64,000 nt of DNA from Streptomyces sp. NBC_01288 (lineage in GTDB: Bacteria; Actinomycetota; Actinomycetes; Streptomycetales; Streptomycetaceae): contig NZ_CP108427.1 of assembly GCF_035982055.1 (NCBI RefSeq), positions 6,881,001 to 6,945,000 on the forward strand, in the 5' to 3' direction. The stretch's first letter is position 1. Each line of letters starts with the position of its first letter. The position numbers and the translations under genes are program-made. Below, piece after piece: positions 1-9,986 of the stretch. The notes below the pieces were generated by a model that ran no database searches, was not told the origin of the DNA, and worked only from the letters and a program-made list of their open reading frames with translations.

Positions 1-486
1 CAGATCGCCCGCTTCGCCGCCTTCGCCAACCCGAGCCTCGACCCGGCCGGCGTCGGCTACAACACCAACCAGGCCCGCATCGCGATCGGCTCCGGCGGCC
101 TCACCGGCGAGGGCCTCTTCCACGGCTCCCAGACGACAGGCCAGTTCGTCCCCGAACAGCAGACGGACTTCGTCTTCACGGTCGCGGGCGAGGAGTTGGG
201 CTTCGTCGGCGCGGGCCTGATCCTCGTCCTCCTCGGCGTGGTCCTGTGGCGCGCCTGCCGCATCGCCCGCGATTCGACCGAGCTCTACGGCACGATCGTC
301 GCCGCCGGGATCGTCGCCTGGTTCGCCTTCCAGGCCTTCGAGAACGTCGGCATGACCCTCGGCATCATGCCGGTCACCGGCCTGCCACTGCCCTTCGTGT
401 CGTACGGAGGTACGTCGATGTTCGCGGTGTGGCTAGCGGTGGGGTTGCTCCAGTCGATCCGGGTGCAGCGCCCGATGTCCGCGTAG
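1..486 (+). CDS. rodA: RodA/FtsW-type peptidoglycan glycosyltransferase, C-terminal part (left edge cuts it)
   Basis: The frame is open from base 1 and ends at TAG/TAA-type stop at 484-486, so only the last about 161 residues are present. SEDS-family hallmarks are visible: a GSGGLTGEGLF loop, the VPEQQTDFVFTVAGEELGF segment and the C-terminal GIMPVTGLPLPFVSYGGTS motif, with hydrophobic helices between them. RodA polymerises lipid II with a class B PBP in the elongation machinery at the membrane. FtsW is the alternative, but the GMTLGIMPVTGLPLPFVSYGG form and the position beside this core block fit the sporulation/elongation rodA (sfr) of Streptomyces. The missing N-terminus lies to the left of the window. 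Confidence 0.9.
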   Translation, partial: QIARFAAFANPSLDPAGVGYNTNQARIAIGSGGLTGEGLFHGSQTTGQFVPEQQTDFVFTVAGEELGFVGAGLILVLLGVVLWRACRIARDSTELYGTIVAAGIVAWFAFQAFENVGMTLGIMPVTGLPLPFVSYGGTSMFAVWLAVGLLQSIRVQRPMSA

Positions 487-579
487 ACGCCGTCCTCGCG
501 TGGCCGCCACCGTCCTGTCCACCAGGGTTTCCCCGGGGCCCATTTGGGACGCGCCCTGCCATCCTGGCCGGTCAGCAAC

Positions 580-585
580 TAGATT
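580..585 (+). promoter_or_regulatory. TANNNT -10-like hexamer for the CYTH-CHAD gene
   Basis: TAGATT lies with exactly 6 nt between it and the ATG at 592, and no Shine-Dalgarno sequence is visible. This is the spacing expected when transcription starts at the start codon (leaderless mRNA). No good -35 hexamer is seen. Confidence 0.4.
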
Positions 586-591
586 CAGGTC

Positions 592-2172
592 ATGGCGGAC
601 ACAAAGCGGGAGATCGAGCGTAAGTACGAGTCCGACGAGAGTGGTCTGCCCGACCTGACCGGCGTCGCCGGGGTGAAGGCCGTCATCGACAAGGGCGTCG
701 TGAGTCTGGACGCCGTGTACTACGACACGGCCGACGAGCGCCTCGCCGCCGCCGCGCTGACCCTGCGCCGCCGCACCGGCGGTTCCGACGCGGGCTGGCA
801 TCTGAAGGTGCCGGTCGCGCCCGGTGTCCGCGACGAGATCCGGGAACCGCTCTCCGACACCGTGCCGGACACCCTCGCCGCACTGGTCCGCTCCCGCGTC
901 CGCGAGGCCGAGTTGCTGCCCGCCGTCCGCCTGCGCTCCGACCGCGACGTACGCCACCTCATGGACGCCCAGGGCAAGCTCCTCGCCGAGGTCAGCGTGG
1001 ACGCCGTGCACGCGGAACGCCTCACCGAGGGCGGCGGCACCGCCCAGTGGACCGAGATCGAGGTCGAACTCGCCGACGACGGCGACCCGGTGTTCCTCGA
1101 CCAGGTGGAGAAACGGTTGCGCAAGGCGGGCGTACGGCCGTCGTCGTCCGCCTCCAAGCTGGCCAGGGCGCTGGAGGAGACGGCTCGCACGCCGGGGTCG
1201 GGAAAGTCGGGGTCGGGCAAGTCGGGGTCGGGCAAGTCGGGGTCGAAGAAGAAGAAGCGCAAGGCGGCGCCCGTGCCCGCGGAGCCCGCGGAACCGGTCA
1301 GCGCCGGCGACCACGTCCTCGCCTACGCCCGCGCCCAGCGTGACGCGATCCTCGAACTCGACCCGGCCGTACGGCAGGACGCGTACGACTCGGTCCACCG
1401 CATGCGCGTCGCCACCCGCCGGCTGCGCAGCACGTTCCGCTCGTACGGCAAGGTCCTCGACCGTACGGTCACCGACCCGATCGGCGAGGAACTGCGGTGG
1501 CTGGCAGGCGAGTTGGGTGTGGACCGTGATCGGGAAGTGGTGACCGAACGCCTGACGACGGTCCTCGGCGAGCTGCCCACCACCCTGGTCTCCGGCCCGA
1601 TCCGCACCCGCCTGGACACCTGGGCGAACGCCCGGCACGGCGGATCACGCGGCCGGCTGATCGGCGTCCTGGACTCCCGTCGCTACCTCACGCTCCTCGA
1701 CACCCTGGACGCGGTGATCGCCGGCCCGCCCCTCCTGGAGGCCGCCGCGGGCGATCCGTCCAAGGTGATCGGCAAGGCCGTACGCAAGGACTTCGGAAAG
1801 GTCTCCGCGCTCGTCGAGGAGGCGGTCGAGGCGCCGCCCGGCGCGGACCGCGACCTCGCGCTGCACGAGGCCCGCAAGAAGGCCAAGCGCACCCGGTACG
1901 CGGCGGAGGCGGCGACGCCGGCCCTCGGCACCTCGGCCCGCGCGCTCGCCAAGTCCATGAAGGCGCTGACCAGCCTGCTCGGTGAGCACCAGGACAGCGT
2001 GATGGTCCGGGTGACCCTGCGGGAGCTGTCCGCGGTGGCGCACGCGGCGGGGGAGAGCTCGTTCACGTACGGGGTGCTGTACGGGCGGGAGGAGCAGCGG
2101 GCGGCCGGGGTGGAGGCGGCGTTGCCGGAGGCGTGGGAGGGGATCGTGGCCGAGGGGTCCGTCCAGGTGTGA
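592..2172 (+). CDS. CYTH and CHAD domain protein
   Basis: A 526-residue two-domain protein. Residues 1-200 form a CYTH (triphosphate tunnel metalloenzyme) domain with the ExExK-type signature EIERKYE near residue 7, expected to bind an inorganic or organic triphosphate and metal. Residues about 235-520 are a CHAD domain rich in His, Arg and Lys (for example HRMRVATRRLRS and ARKKAKRTRY), a helical domain known in other bacteria to bind polyphosphate. The two are joined by a low-complexity GSGKS-repeat linker ending in a lysine run. CYTH-CHAD fusions are usually linked to polyphosphate metabolism; the substrate here is not known. The gene stands alone between rodA and the radical SAM gene. Confidence 0.88.
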   Translation: MADTKREIERKYESDESGLPDLTGVAGVKAVIDKGVVSLDAVYYDTADERLAAAALTLRRRTGGSDAGWHLKVPVAPGVRDEIREPLSDTVPDTLAALVRSRVREAELLPAVRLRSDRDVRHLMDAQGKLLAEVSVDAVHAERLTEGGGTAQWTEIEVELADDGDPVFLDQVEKRLRKAGVRPSSSASKLARALEETARTPGSGKSGSGKSGSGKSGSKKKKRKAAPVPAEPAEPVSAGDHVLAYARAQRDAILELDPAVRQDAYDSVHRMRVATRRLRSTFRSYGKVLDRTVTDPIGEELRWLAGELGVDRDREVVTERLTTVLGELPTTLVSGPIRTRLDTWANARHGGSRGRLIGVLDSRRYLTLLDTLDAVIAGPPLLEAAAGDPSKVIGKAVRKDFGKVSALVEEAVEAPPGADRDLALHEARKKAKRTRYAAEAATPALGTSARALAKSMKALTSLLGEHQDSVMVRVTLRELSAVAHAAGESSFTYGVLYGREEQRAAGVEAALPEAWEGIVAEGSVQV

Positions 2173-2258
2173 CGGCTGGTGCGTACGGGTGAGGTCCGGG
2201 ATCGCGTTAGTCTGGATGGTCACCCGTCCGTTCAGTCCCGCTCACGAAGGTTCGCGAG

Positions 2259-4232
<1,974 letters not shown>

Positions 4233-4408
4233 ACTGAGATGGGCGAGGCACTGGATCGGGTGCTGCGAGCGCTGGCGGGCGCGAGCCAGGAGTAAGCGGC
4301 CGTTGTGGTGGCCGCAGTTGGCGTTTCGCGCCCTCGCCCGTCGGCGCCGCCGGTCTCTCGCCGGACGCCGTTGCCACGCCCTGGAGGTTCCCCGCAGATC
4401 GTCGCAGG

Positions 4409-4600
4409 TTGTCTCTGACGTGGAGTGGGCCTGAGGGCTCCGGCACCGTGGCGCAAGGCGCGGGCGGTGCGCGATCCGGGGAGATCCTGCGGGATGCGGC
4501 CCTGGCGCTGGATGTGGCCCTGGCGGTCGCACTCGGCGGGGACTGTCCGGCCGACGTGGGCATGCTGCGGGCCGAGCCGGGCGTGTTCGTCCCGCCAGGG
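4409..4600 (+). pseudogene. Remnant of an IS1380-type transposase N-terminus
   Basis: Within the 465-nt gap 4233-4697 a short open frame reads LDVALAVALGGDCPADVG followed by MLRAEPGVF (about 4505-4590). I recognise this as the conserved N-terminal block of IS1380-family transposases, in which a Leu-Asp-Leu-Ala-Val-Ala-Leu-Ala-Leu-Gly-Gly-Asp stretch precedes an LRAEPGVFG motif. After the Phe the similarity stops and the frame continues as low-complexity sequence to 4687. No catalytic DDE region, no complete second half and no convincing terminal inverted repeats are visible. The rest of the gap shows no credible gene. Confidence 0.6.
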
Positions 4601-4697
4601 CCCACGTCCGGAAGCCGGCCGGGGGATGGTGAACGTTCCACCCGGAGGCTCGTGAAAGCGGGCGAGCCCACCGGCCCGAGGGCTTGAACGCGGGAAC

Positions 4698-5156
4698 TCA
4701 GGCTTCGGGGCCCTGGATGCGATCGAACCCCGCTCGATGGTCCTCGGACCACTCGGTGGGGCGCATCGTCTCCCCGCTCACATTCACGATGGTCCGCGTC
4801 CCATGTGCGTACGTGGTGCTGCCATCACGACTGCACACGCGGAAGCCGGTCGTCGCCGATGTACGGCCTACCCGCTCGGTCCAGAGGTGGACGGCGATCT
4901 CCCCGTTGCCCGTCACCGGGAGGTCGAAGACGATGGCGACCGCCTTCACGACGTAATGGGTCGGCGTGGTCTCTTCGGATGCGCCGAAGCCCAGGCTGAT
5001 CGCGTACATGTTCCAAGCACGTTCGACCAGCACGGTGTAACGACCGTTGTGCAGCATCCCGTAGGGGTCAAGGTCGTCGAAATAAACGTCCAGAGGGATC
5101 AAGACGCCATGGTCGACCGACTCGGACACGAGAAGGGATGTAGTCCTGTCAACCAT
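4698..5156 (-). CDS. Acyl-CoA thioesterase, hotdog-fold (4HBT) family
   Basis: A 152-residue protein starting at the ATG at 5156, which has an AGGA-containing ribosome site just upstream. The open frame extends further upstream to 5303, but that part is low-complexity and unlike the family. The motif DVYFDDLDPYGMLHNGRY carries the Asp and the HN pair typical of YbgC/FadM-type 4-hydroxybenzoyl-CoA thioesterases, followed by a long helix (VLVERAWNMYAISLG). It likely hydrolyses a short or medium acyl-CoA in the cytoplasm; the substrate is unknown. It sits alone beside a transposase remnant, which suggests a variable locus. Confidence 0.75.
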   Translation of the reverse strand: MVDRTTSLLVSESVDHGVLIPLDVYFDDLDPYGMLHNGRYTVLVERAWNMYAISLGFGASEETTPTHYVVKAVAIVFDLPVTGNGEIAVHLWTERVGRTSATTGFRVCSRDGSTTYAHGTRTIVNVSGETMRPTEWSEDHRAGFDRIQGPEA

Positions 5157-5187
5157 CAGGAGTCCTCTTTGTCTTGCTTGTGGGGTC

Positions 5188-5205
5188 TTGGCGCGCTGGC
5201 GCCAA
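5188..5205. promoter_or_regulatory. Palindrome upstream of the thioesterase gene
   Basis: TTGGCGC, a 4-nt spacer GCTG and GCGCCAA form a perfect 7-bp inverted repeat about 31-49 nt upstream of the thioesterase start at 5156. This is a candidate operator; no regulator gene is adjacent. Confidence 0.35.
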
Positions 5206-5470
5206 TGATCACCGGCAGGTTCGACTCCACCGTGCGGCCTGATCACCGGTCCTGTCCAAGACCTGTTTCGTGCTCTGTGATGCCCGCGGGGCATCCTCAC
5301 CAAGGGCGATTCACGGTGAGGAGACCCTCACTCGGGTAGCTGGAATCGCTCCGTATCAGGAGCGCACCCTTCTTTAGGGCGGTACCCAGCGAGGCGTTTC
5401 CCCCTGAGGCGACCACCTGGACCGGAACGGGAGGCCTCAAAGACGGCGGCGCCCATGGAAACCTGTCGGC

Positions 5471-5932
5471 ATGGATACGTTCACGGCCCGGCTGGAGGGC
5501 GCATGGGAGTGGTGTTCCGCAGCCATCGAGGAAGCACAGGAAGGGCGCTGGGTCCGTGATGGCGTCGAACGGCAGGTGACAGCGGACATCAGGGCTGCTA
5601 CCAACGCCCTGCACGGCGGCCGACCGGCGCCGTTCACCGAGGATGCGTGGCACGTACGTATCGGGCGGGTCGCCAACTGGGCCGGGGTGATCCGGCTGGC
5701 CGCTCGGGCAGGCGGGTGGGAGCTCCAACCCGTCGTGGGGCAGAGCCCGACGCACCCTGCGGGCATGGCCGAGCTGCTGTCCGGAATCTATGCGGTCGGT
5801 GAGCAGGGCGAGATATGGGCGACCCAGCTCCGACAGCGCAGATTGCCACCACGGAACGAGATTGCCCAGGCAGAGGGTTTTCTGACCGGGCCGGGCTCCA
5901 TCGAGGATCTTGAGCTGTTCTTCTACGACTGA
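5471..5932 (+). CDS. Hypothetical protein
   Basis: A 153-residue open frame with a start codon preceded by a weak GGAAAC sequence. It has no signal peptide or membrane segment. It is rich in Trp, Ala, Glu and Arg (EGAWEWCSAAIEEAQ, VANWAGVIRLAARAGGWEL) and ends in an acidic stretch (IEDLELFFYD). I do not recognise the family. Third-position G/C bias is weaker than in neighbouring core genes, consistent with recent acquisition. A longer antisense frame covers the same DNA but reads as Pro/Arg-rich nonsense, so the plus strand is preferred. The 314 nt between the thioesterase start and this gene contain only the palindrome at 5188. Confidence 0.5.
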   Translation: MDTFTARLEGAWEWCSAAIEEAQEGRWVRDGVERQVTADIRAATNALHGGRPAPFTEDAWHVRIGRVANWAGVIRLAARAGGWELQPVVGQSPTHPAGMAELLSGIYAVGEQGEIWATQLRQRRLPPRNEIAQAEGFLTGPGSIEDLELFFYD

Positions 5933-5987
5933 CGGCCGTCGAAGCAGCCGGCGGGGAGCGGGCACACGCACTGAGCGGGTGCGTCGG

Positions 5988-6683
5988 TCAACTGACGGGG
6001 TCCGAGGGGCCGTAGGCCGCGGCGATCTCCTTGGACCCCGCCCACCTGCTGTACGTGGGTGACTGGGGCCAGCCCTCGGGGGAGTCCTGCCATTCCTCCT
6101 GGCGGCCGTAGGGCAGGAGGTCGATCAGGGCGAAGCTGTGGCTGAGCTGCTCGGTGCCGCGGCCGTTGGTGTGCCAGGTGCGGTAGACGGTGTCGCCGTC
6201 GCGCAGGAAGACGTTGACCGCGAATCCTCCGTCCGGCGGGGCGCCGACATCGGCGCCGAAGGAACTGTTCGCGGTCGAGTACCACGGCATCCGGTTGCCG
6301 ACCCGCTCCTTGTAGGCGAGCGCCTCGTCGATCGGGCCCTGGGTGACGATGACGAACCGGGCGTCGTAGCTGTCCAGGAACTCCAGGCGGGTGTACTGCG
6401 AGGTGAACCCGGTGCAGCCCGGGCACTGCCATTCCTTCCCGGCGAACCACATGTGGTTGTAGACGATCAACTGCCGCTTGCCGTCGAAGACTTCGGCCAG
6501 CCGGACGGGGCCGTCCGCGCCGTCGAGGGTGTAGTCCGGCATCTCGACCATCGGCAGGCGACGGCGCTCGGCGGCGATGGCGTCGAGCTCCCGGGTCGCG
6601 GCCTTTTCGCGGGCGCGGAGGGTGGCGAGCTGGTTCTCCCACGTCGTGGTGTCAACGACGGGCGGCAGTGCGTCGGCGGTCAT
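5988..6683 (-). CDS. DUF899 thioredoxin-like protein
   Basis: A 231-residue protein of the DUF899 family, whose members have a thioredoxin-like fold. Family marks include the N-terminal helix region (WENQLATLRAREKAATRELD), a YTLDG segment, and YNHMWFAGKEWQCPGCTGF, which supplies a CPGC active-site-like motif. The C-terminal part has conserved aromatic residues (VNVFLRDGDTVYRTWHTNGRG). It ends 55 nt from the convergent hypothetical gene and starts 75 nt downstream of the Rrf2 gene on the same strand, so the two may be co-transcribed. Function is unknown; a redox or dithiol role is an inference from the fold. Confidence 0.85.
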   Translation of the reverse strand: MTADALPPVVDTTTWENQLATLRAREKAATRELDAIAAERRRLPMVEMPDYTLDGADGPVRLAEVFDGKRQLIVYNHMWFAGKEWQCPGCTGFTSQYTRLEFLDSYDARFVIVTQGPIDEALAYKERVGNRMPWYSTANSSFGADVGAPPDGGFAVNVFLRDGDTVYRTWHTNGRGTEQLSHSFALIDLLPYGRQEEWQDSPEGWPQSPTYSRWAGSKEIAAAYGPSDPVS

Positions 6684-6758
6684 GGTCCCTCACAGAACTT
6701 GTGGGCGTGGCTGTCCCTGGTACGGGGGTAGACCGCGCCGGGCTCCGGAACTCATCGG

Positions 6759-7235
6759 TCAGTCCGAGGCCAGCCACACGCCGACCCCCGCCAGCGTCCC
6801 CTCCCCGGAGTCCGATTCCACGTCGCGTGCCAGGTCGGCGATCGTGACGGAGCGCAGGGCGTCCCGGCGGGCCGACTCGGCCGCGGCCATCGTGCGGGCG
6901 ATCGCGCACGGTGTGGTGCAGGCGTCGGGCGGGGTGGCCATGGGGCCGCGTTGGCGGATCTCCGTGCAGACGAAGGCCGGGTCGGGGCCGTCGATCGCCT
7001 CTACGACGTCGAGGACCGTGATCGACGCGGGGGAGCGGGTCAGGACGTAGCCGCCGGACTTTCCCTGCACCGAGCGGACCAGGCCGGAGCGGGAGAGGGC
7101 CTGGAGCTGTTTGGCCAGGTAGGTCGGGGACACGTCGTGGAACTCGGCCAGGCGGGCGGCCGGGACCGGGGCCTGGGTCGAGGTCAGGACAACGCAGCAG
7201 TGCAGGGCCCACTCGACTCCGCCGGACATCTTCAC
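6759..7235 (-). CDS. Rrf2 family transcriptional regulator
   Basis: A 158-residue winged-helix regulator. The N-terminal half matches Rrf2 proteins: the helix-turn-helix FHDVSPTYLAKQLQALSRSGLVRS, then the wing sequence GKSGGYVLTRSPASITVLDVVEAIDG. The Cys residues (C90, C106, C110) do not have the C-x5-C-x7-C spacing of the Fe-S sensors IscR and NsrR, so this is more like the YwnA-type subgroup that senses stress through other means. It is divergent from the SDR gene at 7449, and two operator-like palindromes lie between them, so it probably represses itself and that oxidoreductase. Confidence 0.87.
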   Translation of the reverse strand: MKMSGGVEWALHCCVVLTSTQAPVPAARLAEFHDVSPTYLAKQLQALSRSGLVRSVQGKSGGYVLTRSPASITVLDVVEAIDGPDPAFVCTEIRQRGPMATPPDACTTPCAIARTMAAAESARRDALRSVTIADLARDVESDSGEGTLAGVGVWLASD

Positions 7236-7262
7236 CCGCTCATTTTACTCAGACTCCGGTTG

Positions 7263-7312
7263 ACTCGGATATGTTATGTCCGAGTATTATCTCGGATGGA
7301 AAGTGTCCGAGT
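7263..7312. promoter_or_regulatory. Paired operator sites for the Rrf2 regulator
   Basis: Two inverted repeats of identical geometry lie side by side: ACTCGGA-9 nt-TCCGAGT at 7263-7285 and TCTCGGA-9 nt-TCCGAGT at 7290-7312. Their starts are 27 bp apart. They lie 28 nt upstream of the Rrf2 start, between the divergent Rrf2 and SDR genes. Confidence 0.65.
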
Positions 7313-7350
7313 TTGGTCTTGGGATGCCGTCGGGATCGCTCGGCGGTACA

Positions 7351-7406
7351 TATCGGACATCGGACATCGGACATCGGGCATCGGGCATTCGGCATCGGTC
7401 ATCTGG
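7351..7406 (+). repeat. Eight head-to-tail 7-bp units (CATCGGN)
   Basis: Uninterrupted heptamers TATCGGA, CATCGGA (twice), CATCGGG (twice), CATTCGG, CATCGGT and CATCTGG lie in the leader of the SDR gene. The units share the TCGGA core with the operator half-sites upstream. Confidence 0.8.
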
Positions 7407-7448
7407 CGGCAGTCAGGTGACGTCAGTCATCCACGAAAGGCGTAGGCC

Positions 7449-8186
7449 ATGAAGATCGCAGTCATCGGCGGAACCGGGCTGATCGGGTCGCAGGTCGTGC
7501 GGAACCTGAACGCGGCGGGGCACCAGGCCGTGCCGCACTCGCAGTCCACCGGCGTGGACATCATCAGTGGTGAGGGGCTGGAGGCGGCCGTCGCGGGGGC
7601 CGACGTCGTCGTCAACCTGACGAACTCACCGACCTTCGACGACGCATCGATCGGCTTCTTCCAGACGTCGATGGACAACCTGCTCGCCGCGAGCGAGAAG
7701 GGCGGGCTCGGGCACTTCGTCATCCTGTCCATCGTCGGCGTGGACCAGGTCTCCGGGCTGGACTACTACCGGGCGAAGGTCCTCCAGGAAGATCTCCTCA
7801 AGGGCGGGACGGTCCCGTACTCCATCGTCCGTGCCACGCAGTTCATGGAGTTCATGGACGCGACCCTCGCCATGACCACCGACGGCGACACCGTCCGGCT
7901 GCCGCGTACGCCGATCCAGCCGATCGCCGCCGCGGAGGTCGCCGCCGTCGTCGCCGAGGTCGCGGCGGGCGCCCCGCTGAACGGCGTCCTCAACATCGGC
8001 GGCCCGGACGTCTACCCCCTCGACGACCTCGGCCGGATCACCCTGACCGCCAGGGGCGGCGCGGGTTCCGTGGTCACCGACGACGACGCCGGCATGTTCG
8101 CCGTCGCCCCCGGTGACGTCCTCACCGCCCCGGACGGCGCCCGCATCACCGCCACCCACTACACGGACTGGCTCGCCGGGCGTTAA
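7449..8186 (+). CDS. NAD(P)H-binding SDR/NmrA-like oxidoreductase
   Basis: A 245-residue atypical short-chain dehydrogenase. The Rossmann glycine motif GGTGLIGS appears within the first 15 residues (KIAVIGGTGLIGSQVV). A VVVNLTNSP strand and a YYRAKVLQEDLLK segment follow, where YxxxK would be read as YYRAK. Such NmrA-like proteins bind NAD(P)(H) and act either as reductases or as redox sensors. An AAAGG ribosome site precedes the ATG. It is divergent from the Rrf2 gene with shared operators, so it is a likely target of that regulator. It ends 5 nt from the convergent XRE gene. Confidence 0.85.
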   Translation: MKIAVIGGTGLIGSQVVRNLNAAGHQAVPHSQSTGVDIISGEGLEAAVAGADVVVNLTNSPTFDDASIGFFQTSMDNLLAASEKGGLGHFVILSIVGVDQVSGLDYYRAKVLQEDLLKGGTVPYSIVRATQFMEFMDATLAMTTDGDTVRLPRTPIQPIAAAEVAAVVAEVAAGAPLNGVLNIGGPDVYPLDDLGRITLTARGGAGSVVTDDDAGMFAVAPGDVLTAPDGARITATHYTDWLAGR

Positions 8187-8191
8187 CTCCC

Positions 8192-9049
8192 TTACGGCTG
8201 GGGCGCCTTCGGGGTTCCGGCCGCGTGCAGGGACCCCAACAGGGCCAGCGCCGCCGCGTCCTCCGTGTCCGGCTCCGCCGTGCCGACCAGCAGGCACTGG
8301 CCGGGGGCGCTCTGCACGTCGAACGTCTGGTAAGTGAGGGTGATGCGGCCCACGTCCGGGTGGTTGAAGGTCTTGGACCGGCGGCCGGGGCGGCTGACGC
8401 TGTGGTCCTGCCAGAACGTCGCGAACTCCTCGCTCCCGCCCAGGAGTTCGGTGATCAGGGAGCCGAGTTCGCGGTCGTCCCGGTCGTGCCCCGTGGCCAG
8501 GCGCAGCGCCTCGGCGGAGCAGCGGGCGACGTGCTCCCAGTCGGCGAACAGCTCCCGGGCCGCGGGGTCCAGGAACAGCGAGCGGACCATTCGGCGGCGG
8601 TCGCCCAGGGGCGCGAGAAGCGCGTCGGCCAGCGCGTTCGACGCGAGGACCTCCAGGCGCCGGTTGATGACGTACGCCGCCGCCGTCGGGAACGCGTGCA
8701 TCAACTGGAGCAGCGCCGGGTCCACCTCGTCGGACGGCTCGGCGGGGGCGGGCCTCGGGACCAGGCCGGCCAGGCGGTACGCGTGCCAGCGGGCGTCCGT
8801 GTCGAGGCGCAGGGCGCGCGCGATGGCGTCGACCACCTGGCCGGAGGGGCTGCGCTCGCGGCCCTGCTCCAGCCGGGCGTAGTAGTCGGCGCTGACCCCG
8901 GCCAGCACGGCGACCTCCTCGCGCCGCAGCCCGGCCACCCGGCGCGCCCCGGAACTGGGAAAACCCACCTCCGCGGGCGTCAGCCGGGACCGCCGCGCAC
9001 GCAGGAAGTCACCGAGCGCGTAACCGTCCGTACCGTCCATGCCGTCCAT
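8192..9049 (-). CDS. XRE family regulator with MmyB-like ligand-binding domain
   Basis: A 285-residue regulator. Residues about 10-80 form an XRE helix-turn-helix (GLRREEVAVLAGVSADYYARLEQGR). The rest is the MmyB-like ligand-binding domain, with typical landmarks such as AYVINRRLEVLASNALADALLAP and the LITELLGGSEEFATFWQDHSV region. In Streptomyces, regulators of this type nearly always sit next to a short-chain dehydrogenase, and here one starts at 9205 in the divergent direction. The domain is thought to bind a fatty acid. It probably controls the divergent SDR and itself; no obvious palindrome was found in the 155-nt gap. Confidence 0.88.
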   Translation of the reverse strand: MDGMDGTDGYALGDFLRARRSRLTPAEVGFPSSGARRVAGLRREEVAVLAGVSADYYARLEQGRERSPSGQVVDAIARALRLDTDARWHAYRLAGLVPRPAPAEPSDEVDPALLQLMHAFPTAAAYVINRRLEVLASNALADALLAPLGDRRRMVRSLFLDPAARELFADWEHVARCSAEALRLATGHDRDDRELGSLITELLGGSEEFATFWQDHSVSRPGRRSKTFNHPDVGRITLTYQTFDVQSAPGQCLLVGTAEPDTEDAAALALLGSLHAAGTPKAPQP

Positions 9050-9204
9050 TCCAAAAGCCTACGGCGGTCCCGCTTCCCCGCTCCCGCTTCCTAGGAGTGG
9101 CACACCCCGGAAGCCTCGTCCTGCCTCATCGGGTCGATCCCGCCGATGCTCGGAGGGCGCGGTGGAACACCGTCGCGCGTTCGGGTTCATGCGAAAGGCT
9201 CCCC

Positions 9205-9951
9205 ATGACCACCTCCACCCCCACGTCCCGTACCGGCAAGGTCGTCCTGATCACCGGCGCGAGCAGCGGTATCGGCGAGGCCACGGCCCGGCTGCTGGCC
9301 GCGGCGGGACACCGGGTGTTCCTCGGCGCCCGGCGCGCCGACCGCCTCGCGGCCGTGGTCAAGGAGATCCGGGCGGCCGGGGGCACGGCCGACCACCGCG
9401 AGCTGGACGTGACGGACCTGGAGAGCGTGCGGGACTTCGTCCGGGCCGCGCGGGAGTCGTACGGCCGTGTCGACGTGCTCGTCAACAACGCGGGCGTGAT
9501 GCCCCTGGCGATGCTGGACGCCCTGAAGGTCGACGAGTGGAACCGCATGATCGACGTGAACATCCGCGGTGTCCTGCACGGCATCGCCGCGGTGCTGCCC
9601 GTCATGCGCGAGCAGGGTGCGGGGCACATCGTGAACGTCGCCTCGGTCGCCGGGCACCGCGTCGACCCCACCGCGGCCGTCTACTGCGCCACCAAGTACG
9701 CGGTCCGCGCTATCTCCGAAGGCCTGCGGCAGGAGAGCCGCGACCTGCGCGTCACCGTGATCAGCCCCGGCTTGACCCGTACCGAACTGACCGACGGCAT
9801 CGGCGACTTGGGCATGCGCGCGGTCGCCGAGGACATGATGGGCATCGCGATCCCCGCGACGGCGATCGGCGAGGCGATCGTCTACGCCGTCAACCAGCCC
9901 GCGGAGATCGACGTCAACGAGATCGTCGTCAGGCCCACGGCACAGGGCTGA
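9205..9951 (+). CDS. Classical SDR family oxidoreductase
   Basis: A 248-residue classical short-chain dehydrogenase. Motifs in order: TGASSGIG (cofactor binding), NNAGV, the catalytic Ser in NVASVAG, YCATKYA (YxxxK) and the PG of ISPGLTRTEL. The start at ATG 9205 has a GAAAGG ribosome site 7 nt upstream; an upstream in-frame ATG at 9097 gives an unlike extension. It is the probable target of the divergent MmyB-type regulator. The substrate cannot be told from sequence. Confidence 0.9.
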   Translation: MTTSTPTSRTGKVVLITGASSGIGEATARLLAAAGHRVFLGARRADRLAAVVKEIRAAGGTADHRELDVTDLESVRDFVRAARESYGRVDVLVNNAGVMPLAMLDALKVDEWNRMIDVNIRGVLHGIAAVLPVMREQGAGHIVNVASVAGHRVDPTAAVYCATKYAVRAISEGLRQESRDLRVTVISPGLTRTELTDGIGDLGMRAVAEDMMGIAIPATAIGEAIVYAVNQPAEIDVNEIVVRPTAQG

Positions 9952-9986
9952 AGTCCCGGCGGGATGACGGGTGTTGGGGGAGGGGG

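Noticed and set aside
433..1638. Long minus-strand open frame opposite the CYTH-CHAD gene
   Set aside because: It is Arg/Gly/Val-rich and arises from the G/C third-position bias of the real gene on the other strand.
5297..5971. Minus-strand frame opposite the 5471 hypothetical
   Set aside because: Pro/Arg-rich without domains; starts and ends at no sensible signals.
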